Assembly: GCA_947471745.1 (NCBI GenBank) | Contig: CANJKZ010001158.1 | Location: 434,001 to 498,000, forward strand | Source of the DNA: Closterium sp. Naga37s-1 | Taxonomy: Eukaryota; Streptophyta; Zygnematophyceae; Desmidiales; Closteriaceae | Direction: 5' to 3' | DNA: 64,000 bases | In this document: positions 10,930-22,385 of the stretch, piece after piece | How positions within the stretch are numbered: the first letter of the stretch is position 1 | Layout of the letters: every line of letters starts with the position of its first letter | Made by a program: the position numbers and the translations under genes | Notes under the pieces: model-generated | Told to the model about the DNA's origin: nothing | Database searches by the model: none | What the model saw: only the letters and a program-made list of their open reading frames with translations

Positions 10930-11062
10930 TGTCAAACTATATGCTTATTGTTTAGTTAGGCTGTATTGGGGCTAGCTTTAGGGGGTACACAATTTCCCTC
11001 GACATTCTAGTCTTGTACCCACCTTGACCTAATACAATCACTCTTGCCTAGGTATTCTAACA
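10930..11062 (+). repeat. Copia-A 3' LTR (133 bp)
   Basis: It matches the 5' LTR across all 133 bases by eye and is followed by the TTACT duplication. Confidence 0.93.
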
Positions 11063-11067
11063 TTACT

Positions 11068-12061
11068 CTGTCTGGATCAGTGTTGAGAACTCATTAATTC
11101 TGAACTTTCAATCATCACACGGTGACAGGTCTGAAATCACCCTGAAATCAGGGTAATTACCCTGATAAAAATAGCCCGGTGTCACTTCGACTCGTCTGAC
11201 TCCTCTGCTTCATCCTCGTTACTGTTAGATTCTGTTACGTTCAGGAATGCATTTCCAAACACTTCATATCGTAACAGTAATTCGAAAAAAGTCTTTATAC
11301 TAAATGTTATACCTCTTAAGAAAGTATTAAGCTTACTGGTTGTTTCACTGTATAAAACACTATTCGTAGTGTTTTCTGGTTCAGACTGGCGGACTCGTTA
11401 TTGATGACATCATCATCACATAAATCCCCTTTTTACGTTTGGGCTGACGGCGAGCTGAGCTGACCCCTTTTGGCTGGGGAAAACATTCGTGCTGCTGATG
11501 TGGCTCAACTACTCGGGGATCTTTGGCCAACCCTGGGCAGTCGAACACGCGTTTCGGCTTCTGGGTGGTCGGTCCGTGGGACCGCGAAGTGGGTTGCGAC
11601 GTGCAATCGTGATGGACGATGTACAAGCTGGTTATATCGTGGTGCGAAATAGCAATCCTTCGCCAGGACGGCATCACAAACTCGAGAGGGGGTGTGCCAA
11701 TGTTTCTCGCGAACGCTTGATTGTTTCTGAAACGGTTCGCCTGAGGAAGAATTGGTAACCCCATATGCACAGTTGCCCCATCAATTCCACGGACATGTGT
11801 GGAAGTGTGTTCGTGCTGATTGAGAGGATAGCGGCTCGGCTTTGCAATTGCACTTTTCGCCCCGAAGAGCACACATCTCAGCATTCAGTAATCTGCCACA
11901 TTGCATCGGGCCTGCACACGAGCACAGCTTGATGCACACTTTCAGTCCTTGCCTTTCCATCACCCCCATGAACATTTTATGGCGCCATTGTGCACTGGTT
12001 GAAGCTTTAGCAACATTTCACTGGTTCGACTTGGGACGGCGCGTGCAACTGGGCCTTAGAA
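11068..12061. other. Intergenic DNA
   Basis: No gene is recognised. At 11132-11147 a near-perfect palindrome ACCCTGAAATCAGGGT sits in a short tract of CCCTGA-type motifs. A 167-residue minus-strand frame (11381-11884) shows no family features. Confidence 0.5.
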
Positions 12062-12293
12062 CTAGTCTTTGCGACCCTACTCGATCTCAGCACTCGTGAT
12101 TTCTCTAGGCTACGTTTGGCCTAACTTATCACACTCTGATGTCGACGTAGCTTCTCCCTCCTGAAGCTCCCGTGGGGCTAGTTTTTGGGACATTACTCGA
12201 TCTCGGCCCTTCTGATTCCAATCTGAGGAGTTTTTTGGCCTCACGTATTGCTCTCTGATGCCGACCTAGCCTCTCCCTACTGAAACCCCCTGG
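12062..12293. repeat. Diverged tandem duplication (116-bp unit) upstream of the polygalacturonase gene
   Basis: Two units start with CTAGTCTTTGCGACC (12062) and CTAGTTTTTGGGACA (12178). They share the landmarks ACTCGATCTC, CTCTGATG(T/C)CGAC and CTTCTCCCT/CCTCTCCCT at equal spacing. The second unit ends just before the predicted start codon at 12315, so the duplication lies where promoter or 5' UTR would be expected. Confidence 0.65.
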
Positions 12294-12314
12294 AGCACTC
12301 GCAAGCAGCTAGCC

Positions 12315-15300
12315 ATGGGTGTGTCACAGCGCACACTCCCACAGAATGGCTTTGCCACACTGCAGCTTCTGCTCCTTCTTCCCCTCATCCTCCTCTTAAG
12401 CCCACAAGGTAGTTATCTAGTAAGAGATGACATGACGCATAAAGACATGCTCATCACTTCCTGTCACTACGTCAGCTACTTCTGAATGCGCTGCGTGAAA
12501 ATCCGAACCTCAATGCCTCTCCCACACCAGGCCATCCTAATTCAGCTTCGATTTCTTTGTCTCCGTGAACTGTCACATGCAGCATTTGCGACGCGCTATT
12601 TTGCTCCTTCCGTGCCGGCATGTATATACGACTTTGAAATCGGGAGATTCGAGCTGGATCCGTTCTGGAGCACAGGGTGCGGCCACACTCTACCCTCTCC
12701 CGTGCTTTTCTTCCTTCGTTTTATCGCCGTATTATTTCCCTTTTCCTCTGCTAACTGGGTGGCTTTTCCAAAAAGGCTCGCCTCTGTTCACTCGGCTCCA
12801 CATCCTTATAATCTCAGTTCGTTCCAAAGTCTGCGCTTCCCAGGTGCAAATCCTTCCCCTACGCCTCACAAACACACCGCAAAGCACGCCATACAGCACG
12901 CCGCACAGTACGCCACCTATCCTTAACATAAGAACTGTACCCGCGCGGCGTCACCGCGCATCCGTCTTCCCTTTTCCCCACCTCTCAGTCGTTCGCTAGA
13001 GCCATGGGACGCGTGGGCGCCAGCGGACGGCGCGCTAGCCATGAACAACAACTGCGCGTACCTGCTCGACTCGCACTGCCGGGTCCACCTGTCCAGTAAG
13101 CACCTCCATGCATCATAAACGTGTCAGCCAGATCACGCACGTGTGAGCCTGCGGGGCCCGCTATGCCTGTGTAAATGGTCGCTCTATTGTTTTGATCGCT
13201 ATTCTTTCCTCACCTCCCTCCGCCTCCCTTTCTTCATGCCTCCCTCCCTCCCTGCATCCCCGCACTCCGCGACTACCGCAGACCCATGCACTTCGTTCAA
13301 GCGCTGTGATCCCTCGCCGCAGTGGGCGGCAAATGTTGTCGTCACGCGCACGACCAATTCCACAGTGCGACCCCTTCCCGCCAAGGTTCCGAGCGGCTCG
13401 GCTCTGGCGACCAGTCTTAACAGCGCGGACGCGGGCGTTAAACCCGTGCTAGTGAGCAGCACGGTTAACGTGCGAACAGCAACATCAGGAGCCGTAGAAA
13501 CGGTGCTGGAAGTGACGGAGTTGATTCCGGCGTGGATGGCGCAGGGCCGTGCTAAGGTGGCGGGCGGGAGCGAATTTCCGCGGAAGGAAAGCGCGGAAGG
13601 AGATAATAGGAAAGAGGGGGGGAAGCGAGGGGGAGGGGCCGTATACGTGGGGAGTGAAGCTCGAGGGGACCGGGGGCTGATGGAAGCTGGAGCGGATGAT
13701 AATTTTGGCGGCGCGAATGGCAACCCTATGGCTGACGTGGACAGGACGAAAGAAGCGGAACAGCCTATTCTGCTCTCCTCGTACGTTGCCGCGATCAGCG
13801 GGGGCGGGGCTTTCCCCCAGGTGGGAGATACTGCGGGGCACGCGCAAACGGGGGGTGTTGGCGCAAGGACAAGGCGCGCCGTGGGAGGTGCGCAGGTCGC
13901 TAGCGCGGGAAGAGAGGTTGGGGCCGCGGACTACGGCGGAGAGGACCGCGCGGTGGATGAGTATCACGGGGGGGGTGACGACACGGGGCTGCTGGTGGCG
14001 GAAGTGCCGCAAGCTGATCGCGACGGCGACAGCGATGGCGACGGCGACAGCGACGGCGAGAGCGATGCCAACGGCGGTTCTGAAATTGACCAAGGGAATG
14101 TACCCGGTTACCTTCGGAATACCGATGGATTTCCGGACGGGGAGCAGGAGGAGCAAGAGGCGCAGGGGGAGGAGTTCGGGGATATGAGCGACGCGGCCGC
14201 CGTGCGAACTTCTTCCACGTTCGCGCCCAACCCTCGCCGAAGCGGCACCAGCTTAGGCACGGTGCATCCCAGGCCTAACTTCCGAGCCAAGCCACTGCTA
14301 GGGAGCAAGGGTGGTCCCGTGGGCGCATCTGCCGGTTCGTCCGTTGGTTCGTTGACTGCTCCGGGTGATGTTAACTCAGCCGCGCCGAGCCGCAAGCAGG
14401 AGCAGCAGACGCAGCAGCAGAAGCAAACACTGGTCCCTTCAACCACACCCTCCCCAACCAAATCCACCAATCCGTCATCTCACCTCCCCAAACGCATTCC
14501 ACCGAAAAATCCGGACGATCCTCTTGGCAGTGAGCCCGATTTCACTCTTCCCTCCGCTCCCACGTCCCCCGCACCTCCCGCCGCAACTCCCGCTCCGCGG
14601 GCGCCGCGCACGCCCTACCCCGCAACGCCGTCGCCCCCCGCACGCGCGCCGGCGGGCGGAGGGGGGAATGCTTCCGCCGACCCTGATTCGGGTTTCAGCG
14701 ACTCGTCGGATCAGCAAAGAGCGCCGTCAAATCCGCCGCAAACCGCGCCAAACGCAACCTCCCCCAATCGCAATGCCTCGAAGAACGTACCACGCGTTCC
14801 CTCCCGCCCCGCCACGACGTCCCCCTCCCCTTCTGCCTCGAGTTCCCCCTCTCCCCGCGTCCCCTCCTCGTCGTCGTCCCCGTCGCGCCGCCCCGCTATG
14901 GTGCTACGCGTTACCGTTACAAGGTTGGTCGCGGCGGGAGTCACGGCGTACGAGTGCGACCCGTTCCCCGCGTGTCTCTTCAAAACTCCGACTTGCACGG
15001 TCGCGGCGGGAGTCACGGCGTACGAGTGCGACCCGTTCCCCGCGTGTCTCTTCAAAACTCCGACTTGCACGGCGCGCGCGCAATCCGCCCCGACGCAGGC
15101 CTCCGCGGCCTCCGCAGACCCAGCGGAAGCAGAGGTGATATTGGGAGCGGAAGCGGAAGAGGACACTCCCGCGGAAGAGGATATTCCCGCAGAAGCTGGG
15201 GATGCGGGGGAAACGGAGCGGCTGGATGGTCACCCTAGCGAGGTCTCGTATGGGTGGCTCGACGAAGCTCGATTAATTAGCAAACACGACGCCGGCGGCA

Positions 15301-17008
15301 ATCCCGGTGTGACGGTCCAGAGCGTTGAGAACGCTGCCGGCGGTCACGGCGCCAATGTCGGGGGAGCTGGGGATGCGGATGGGGAGGGGGAGGAGGGTGG
15401 CGTGCAGTGGGTGTCGGTATCAGATTATATTCCTAGTATCGGAGAAGTTAAAAGTGATGACTATGGCAGCGGCGGCGGCGGTGAAGGCGGCGGCGGTGAA
15501 GGCGGCGGTGGTATTGGTGCCCCCAGTGGGGTGGGGCAACGAGCAGGACGGTCCATAGCGGTTGCTGCTTCGTACTCTCCAATCTCTCCTCTCTCCCCTG
15601 CATCTCCTGCCCCCTCTGCCGCTTCTTCGCCGGCTACCGCCTCTGCTGGCGACAGTAACCACGGCGACGACGAGCGCGACAACAACGAGGATGATGGTAA
15701 TGATGATGACGACAATGGCGGCGCGGGAGAGGAGGACGAGTTCGGGTGGAGAGGCGAGAACGGCCAAGGAATCGTGTCCTTCTTGGCTCTCGGCAAGGGC
15801 ACCGCCTTCCGCGCCCGCACCAACCCCGATGCGCGTTCCGCGGATGCCTCCTCCTCGTCCTCCGCTGCTGGCGGCTCTCGGCGGGAGTCAGGCGTGCAAG
15901 CCTCGTCTGTCGCTGCTGCTGCCGCCCCTGCGTTTGGCAACACCAGTGCCGGCAGCAGTGGCCCCACTCCTCCTACTGACAGCGAGGGTGAGAGCGAGGG
16001 TGCGGGTGTGAGTGACCGGGCTGACCCGCTAAGCCCACAACAGCAGGACCCCACCTCCCCCGACCCTCTTGCTGCCTTCGAACCTGACTCGCAGTCAGAT
16101 ACTGATTCTTACTCCGACTCTACCGCTCATGCTGGCGTTGACTCTGCTGACTCTGGCGTTGACTCTGGCGTTGACTCTGCTGACTCTGGCGTTGACTCTG
16201 CTGACTCTGGCGTTGACTCTGCTGACTCTGGCGTTGACTCTGCTGACTCTGGCGTTGATTCTGGCGTTGACTCTGGCGTTGACTCTGACTTGGAGAGGAA
16301 CGTCAACTCTAGCTCTTCATCCAATGACTCGGACCCTCTCTCGGATTACAGCACCTGGGATGGTGACTCGCAGGTTAACTCAGACACGCAGCAGCAGCCT
16401 TACAATGCCGAGGATGACTCTAACGCGTACAGCCCTTCTGACCCTGACAGCCCTCCTGGTACCACTAACAGCCCCTCTGATGAATCAGCTGCCACCGATG
16501 CTGATGCTGATGCTGATGCTGATGCTGATGATGCTGATACCGACTCTGATACCGATGCTGATGCCAATGCTGATACCGATGCTGATGCCGATGCTGATAC
16601 TGATACTGGTGTTGATGCTGATACCGATACTGCTGTTGATGCCAGTGCTGCTGCAACACCACCCAAGTCTTTCTTCACGCGCTCGTCGCGACCACCACCG
16701 TCAGTAGCACCGCCATCTCTGCCCTCCTCCTCGCCCTCCTCCGTGCCATGGCTCTCCTCCCGCTCCACCACCACTCTCGGCTTCAAGCCTCGCCTGCCCA
16801 CCCCTCGCCCCACCTCCTCCCCCTCCTCCTCTCCGCCTGCCACCAGCCCTGCTGAGAAAAGCAACAGCGGCGGCAGCAGCACTGGTAGTGCTGGCAGCAG
16901 CAGCAGCAGTAGCAGCAGCAGCAGCGGCAGCGGCAGCGGTGGTGGCGGCACCACCAGCGGGTTCAAGCCCAGAACCGGACCAGCAACCGAGAGGCTTCGG
17001 AGCGACAG

Positions 17009-17050
<42 letters not shown>

Positions 17051-20000
17051 CGGCAACAGTGGTGGCAGTGACAGCAGCAGCAGCAGCAGCAGCAGCACGG
17101 ACGAGGGCGGGAATGCGGCGAGCATGTACAAGTCCAAGATGAAGGCTCGGAAGGCCAACCCTACCGCCCCACACCGGGGGGACACGGGTCGCACGTCCCA
17201 GCCCAAGCCCCGACCTTCCCCTCCCCCCTCCTCCTCCTCGCGCTCTCCCTCCCGCAACAGCGGCAGCAGCGGCGGGGGCAGCAGCGGGGGCAACAAGATG
17301 CAATCGAAACAACCCAAGGCATCCCCATCATCATCACCGTCCTCTCCCTCCTCTCCCTCCTCTCCGTCCTCTCCCTCCTCTCCCTCCTCTCCCTCCTCGC
17401 CCATCCCGCGCACCGGCAACAGCATGCAGCCCTTCTCCCCGGGGAAAGAATCAGACCTGCCATTCCGCTTCGCGCGCGGCCAAGAGTACCTCGTGCCCGT
17501 GCCCCACATCCCCCCGGACCGCCAGTTCTCTGTCAAGCGGTACGGAGCGGTGGGGGACGGTAAGAAAGACGACACGCGGGCGTTTAAAGCGGCGTTTGTG
17601 GCGGCATGCAAGCTGGGTCGGTTGAGTTCGCGTCCCACGGCCGTGGTGGTGCCTAGCGGGCGGTACAGCGTGGGATATCTGCGATTCGTGGGGCCGTGCG
17701 GATCCCGACTGGTGTTCCAGGTGAGCAGTGAGGCTTGGAGTGAATGAAATGAGGGGTCTTCAGGCGCGAGAGAGGCTTGAGGTGAAAGGGTGTGGGGATT
17801 CAAGGACTACTGGTGTTGGAGCCATTGCCTTTAGTGCTGGTGTTGAAATCCCAAAAGCACCCCTCCCTTCAATCTCCAACCAGCGCACAACCCCGTCCCT
17901 CCTCCCCCTGCGACGACCCCCTTGACGACCCAGCTTCCGCCTGCCCTCATCCTCCCCCCATCCACCCTCACCTCCACCCTTCCGTTTCCCCCACGCCTTT
18001 TCCCCCTTGAACAAACCCCACCGCTGTGAGCAGCTGGATGGCACCATACTGGGACCGCACGACCCCTTCCACCCGCCGGTGCAGCTGGGAGTGGTGCACT
18101 TCCTGGGCGTCAACGGGCTCATGGTGTCGGGCCGCGGCGCCATCGACGGCCGCGCGCAGCGCTGGTGGCAGCTGTGGAACGCGCACCGCCTGCCCGGGTC
18201 GCTCAGGCGCCCATACCTGCTTGTCGCCGACATGTGCCACAACTCGGTGGTGCAGGGGATCACTCTGCGGTGCGTGGGGGTGCAGACGTGGTGACACGGG
18301 GTGCGGAGGGGTATGGGTGCTTTGGGACCACTCTCAGTTTGGTGAACCGTGAACCAGAGGGCCTGGGATATTGGAGCTGCCTTTGAAAACACTCCTCTTT
18401 CCTCCCTCTTCCCCACACGTCAGCAACCCGGGCACGATCCACCTGGAGATAGCATCGAGCAACTTCGTGAAGGTGGTGAACGTGACGACGGACAGCCCCT
18501 CAGAGAGCCCCAACACCGACTCCATCCACATCACCCGCTCCACACAAGTGGCTGTGCAGCGCTGCACGCTGCATGGAGGTGCGTGCATGCGTGGGTGGGT
18601 GGGGGTGGGTGGGTGGGTGTGTGTGTGTGTGTGTTGAATGATTGAAGGTGAGAGAGAGGCATGGCGCTTTAAGTCTCTCGGAGTGCCCCAGCACAGACTC
18701 GATCCATATCACACACAGACTGCAAGTGGCAGTGCAGCGCTGCACCCTACCCACCACCAACATTCTGAGTCGACTCAGAATTCACCACCGTACCCACCAC
18801 CCTGCAGCCACCACCGTCCCCTTACGACAATGCGTCTCTCTGTGCGCGTCTCACCATGTTTGCTCCATGGCACGATGGCAGGCGACGACAACATAGTGAT
18901 AGAGGACGGCACGTCACACGTCCTCATCTCCGACACGTGGTGTGTGGCCGGCCATGGCATCAGGTGCGCGGGCAGGGACGGGTGTGGGAGGGTGGCAAGG
19001 TGGGAACACTGATATTTGATTCACATGGACTTCAGAATCACATGGTGTGTGGCCAGGCACGGGATCAGGTGCGCCTGGGAGCGCGGGCAGGCGCGGGCAG
19101 CCTGTGGTTTGGTTTGAAGTGATGTCGTTAGATTTCAAAAGTACCCTCTGGTGAACCGAGGGTCTATGTTTTATGCGCCTCAAATTTTCATAAGCAGCAC
19201 TTGGTGGCTGCTGAGCATGCATCCCATTTCAGAACCTGCAATTCTGTCCTTATCCCTATCCTCCCCCTCTCCCTGCACCCTTCCTTCTCTCCTCCTCCCC
19301 CTCTCCCTGCTCCCTTCTTCCCTCCTCCCCCCCCCCTATCCCTGCCCTCTTCCCTCCGTCCTCCTCCCTCGTCACAGCATCGGCAGCCTGGGCGACCACG
19401 GGGACACAGCATGCGTGGCCAACATAACGGTCACGCGGGTGGTGCTCAAGGCGCTCTCCAACGGGCTGCGCATCAAGACGTACCAGGGCGGGTCGGGCAG
19501 CGTGCGCGACGTTGTGTACCGCAATGTCTTCATGGTGGATGTGGAGCGACCCATTGTCATCGACCAGGTGAGGACCGGGGAGGGAATGTGTGGGGATGGA
19601 GGGAGAGGAGGGGGTGGGTTCAAGGGTGAGGTGATTGTGGTTAGTTGTGTGTTTGTGGGGGCGTTGTGGGAGGGCAATGGGGGGGGGCGCAGGAGGTGAG
19701 GGTGTGTGTATTAGAGTGTGTTGGTGGTGGATTTGGAATGGCCTGTTGTGATCAACCAGCGGAGGTTGGCACACCTGCATGTGCACCTGGTATCCAGCCG
19801 GCCCGTTTTTGCACCTCTTTATTCTGCTGCGTACCTGTGCATCCGCTTTATCATGCATTTCCCCCTCTCTACCCCTCCCTCCTCCCACTCTCCCCCTCCA
19901 CCAGAGCTACTGTGACAAGCGCCATGTGGACGGAAAGTGCGGGGAAGGTTCCTCCAAGGCCGTGGCAGTCTCAGGAGTGTCGTACAGCAAGATAGTGGGC

Positions 20001-20435
20001 ACGACCAATTCCTCCGACCCCATAGGGATTATTCTCAACTGCTCGTCCTCAGTGCCCTGCCGCAGAATCTCCCTTCAAGACATAGACCTGCGCTCCTCCT
20101 CGTCGCGCTCGCGCCCGCTCGTGCCGCAAGTGAGCAACGTGTTTGGCGCTGTGAGGAACGTGCGTGCGCCGCTGCTGCTCGCGGGGAAGGTGAAGAACGG
20201 GCCCGTGCCCGCACAGGCAGCAGCCATGGCGGAGCAGATGGGCGCCATGTGCAGGTGCGGGGGAGGGGTGGGGCAGGGGGGTCGGGGAGGGTGGTGGGGG
20301 ATGGGGGTGGAGGATAGGGGGAGGGTGGGAATAAGGGGGAGGCACACCACTTGCGTTCCTTCTTCCCTGTTTTTTACCATTTGAAGCTACTTCGAGAAAG
20401 GGGTTGACACGTACATGGGACTTGGGACTGCCTGA
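12315..20435 (+). CDS. Secreted polygalacturonase (GH28) with giant low-complexity N-terminal region
   Basis: Predicted exons: 12315-12408, 13000-13095, 13282-17720, 18034-18269, 18424-18578, 18882-18963, 19378-19567, 19905-20254, 20387-20435. They join in phase to about 1,896 residues. Exon 1 encodes a Leu-rich signal peptide. Residues about 1479-1896 form a normal-sized pectin-lyase-fold domain beginning FSVKRYGAVGDG. It carries the four GH28 motifs: NTD (exon 5), GDD (exon 6), AGHGISIGSLG across the exon 6/7 junction, and RIK (exon 7, GLRIKTYQGGSG). The enzyme would cut homogalacturonan in the cell wall. In between lie about 1,400 residues rich in Ser, Asp, Gly, Ala and Pro with GVDSADS and DADA repeats and poly-Ser. 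The ATG context is gccATGG. The catalytic exons are firm. Exons 1-2 are the least certain, since the 13000 acceptor was chosen by phase. Confidence 0.85.
14928..15071 (+). repeat. Exact 72-bp tandem duplication inside the polygalacturonase gene
   Basis: Two identical 72-base copies sit side by side and keep the frame. Each encodes 24 residues starting VAAGVTAYECDPFP and containing three cysteines. This is the only Cys-bearing module in an otherwise Cys-poor low-complexity region. Confidence 0.9.
16133..16290 (+). repeat. 21-bp coding minisatellite (GVDSADS repeats)
   Basis: Units of GGCGTTGACTCTGCTGACTC(T), plus a shorter GGCGTTGACTCT form, encode tandem GVDSADS and GVDSG repeats in frame within the polygalacturonase extension. 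Confidence 0.85.
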
Positions 20436-20874
20436 CTGCCATTGCAGGTGATCATCTCTTGCTTTGTTTGCTTCGCGTCCACCTGCTTCCCACGTATCCA
20501 TTCCTCCTCCCCACGCCCCTCCCCTCACGGCATTCTTCCCACTACTGCAAACCCCCATGTCCTGCTGCTGCAGCCCGCCCCTCACTCCACTCCTGGTTGA
20601 AAGAGAAAAATATTCTGATTGAGACGCTTGGAAACATAGTCTCTTTCACCGAGTGTCAGTCTGCTTCAAGCCTCATTGCAACCCGCCCCTCTCACTTCCG
20701 CTGCTTCCCTCACCATCGTGACCGTCCTCCCCTTGACAGACGTGGAGTGTACCGCAAATGAAAAGGCGAAACGGAGGACGAGGAAAAGCTCTGGACGGAG
20801 CCTGGAAATTTTCAAAGAGCAAGGGGTATCCACACGCATGAGCGTCTGTCACGCTGCTTGCAATGGAGGAAGCC

Positions 20875-20905
<31 letters not shown>

Positions 20906-22385
20906 ATGCAGGAGCATCAGCAGCAGGAGCAAGCGGGGTGGTCGCACGGGCATGTGGTCGCACGCACAGTCATCCCACCTGCTTACTGGGAGTGGCAGCG
21001 GCCGCAGCAGCAATGGCACACAATGGTGGAGGTGATGGTGGTAGTGGCGGCGGCTGGAAGGAGAAGCAATGATGCGTTATCCTCACACGAGGAAGGACTG
21101 TCCAGCTAGGACCAAACGAGTTTGCAGTGCACAGGCATGTCTCTCTCAATATACAAGCATACAAGCACGCTTGCTGCAGCTGCACTGCTGGAGCAATCGA
21201 CCAGGAGGTAACCGGCCTAGAAGTAATCAACGAAAGGAAGCCAGCATGGGATGGGCTGCTCTGAACCCTGATCACGCAGGCAAGACAGGGGAGAAGAGAA
21301 TGGAGCCCGTGGTAATAACGCCAATGGTGGTGGTGGTGGCTCTTACCGAATTAGTCAGTTGCAAACACACATACAACCGTCAGAGCTTTGAGCCTGGGGT
21401 ATTTCCCAACAGTGTATTATCAGCGGTGCTGTGCTGCAGCAAATGACTTATAGTTGCTGCAAAAAAACGTCTTTTGGGGTCATACACCCCTTGGGACAGG
21501 CATGAGCTTGTATTGTAGCCTTGTTGGAAAGGAATGTGCCCATCTGATACTCACTTATTGTACACACAGGAGCATTTGTGCTGCAAAGCAGAAAGAGGTT
21601 GTGAGTTACTGTACCATGCGTGCACCCATTGAGGTACCGTATTCTCCCGGACATAACACCCTAGGGTAGATCTAAAAATACAGGGAAAAAAAGGGGGGTG
21701 TCTTTTCATAGGAAAAAGCTACATAATTCCCGGGTGCATATAGATGGTATATTTTAGTGTTAGTTTTTTTTTATTAGAGAAGTTGAGTGTTTCCATGGGC
21801 TTTTAAACATCACATGTTAAGGCGCGAATGCCAGTTTCGACGCGAACGTCATCAACCCCTCGAAAATGTCATTTGGCACCCCCCTGGCCACATGCAGCGA
21901 GCAATTTCAATTGTACTCATGCAGTTAGATTAGCAGGGATACAGGGGTATTGTATGTATATCTAACTGCACGAAGCAGACGCATTCCATTGTACTCCAAT
22001 ACAGGTATATCATTGCGAGAGAATGATAAAGAGAGCAGCTATTAGGCAGGTCTTGGAGGTCAGGACCGTTAGTCATATACGGTAGTAGCGTAGAGGATCA
22101 TTGTTCAACCTGAGCCCAAGGTAGTGCTGCAATATCAGGCCTGTACAATAGGGAAACCAGATCACACGGTGGAGCATGTGTCAGAGAGCATGTTAGGAAT
22201 TACCTACTGTGCTTTGCTGGTCAGGAAAGAAATCACTCTGCTTGCTTCTGCAGAACCGGTAGCGCTCCTGCTATTGGCGCTGACTCTGCTGCTGGTGCTA
22301 TTACTGCAGCTGCCGACGCTGCTGCCGCCGCCGCCGCTGCTGCTGCTACTTCCACTTGTGTCTCTGTCCCATCTACCTGCGCTCT
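20436..22385. other. Region between convergent genes
   Basis: This region holds the 3' side of the polygalacturonase gene and the 3' side of the minus-strand gene. I see CAG-rich trinucleotide runs (about 20870-20905) and an 11-bp inverted repeat (TGCAGTTAGAT at 21920, ATCTAACTGCA at 21960). There is no convincing further gene. Confidence 0.5.

Larger units (their letters stand above)
4588..11062 (+). mobile_element. Copia-A, full-length LTR retrotransposon with dead polyprotein
   Basis: Two 133-bp LTRs match at every base I compared and are flanked by the 5-bp target duplication TTACT (4583-4587 and 11063-11067). The internal order is primer site, leader hairpin, GC-rich repeat leader, gag, protease, integrase, RT and RNase H, then a purine tract; integrase before RT is the Copia order. 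The coding frame is broken by stops, shifts and deletions, so the copy cannot make a full polyprotein. Identical LTRs with a dead coding region point to recent insertion of an already defective RNA. Confidence 0.93.

Noticed and set aside
11381..11884. 167-codon minus-strand frame
   Set aside because: No domain, no splice context, no start-context support and no composition difference from surrounding intergenic DNA.
16400..17803. 467-codon antisense frame over the polygalacturonase exon
   Set aside because: It is the mirror of Ser/Asp repeat codons (Leu, Glu and Arg runs), not an independent gene.
21634..21715. ACCGTATTCTCCCGGACATA followed by a later GGGTGTC, which looked like the end of a dispersed repeat family
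   Set aside because: Only one copy is visible, with a 6-bp inverted match and no target duplication.
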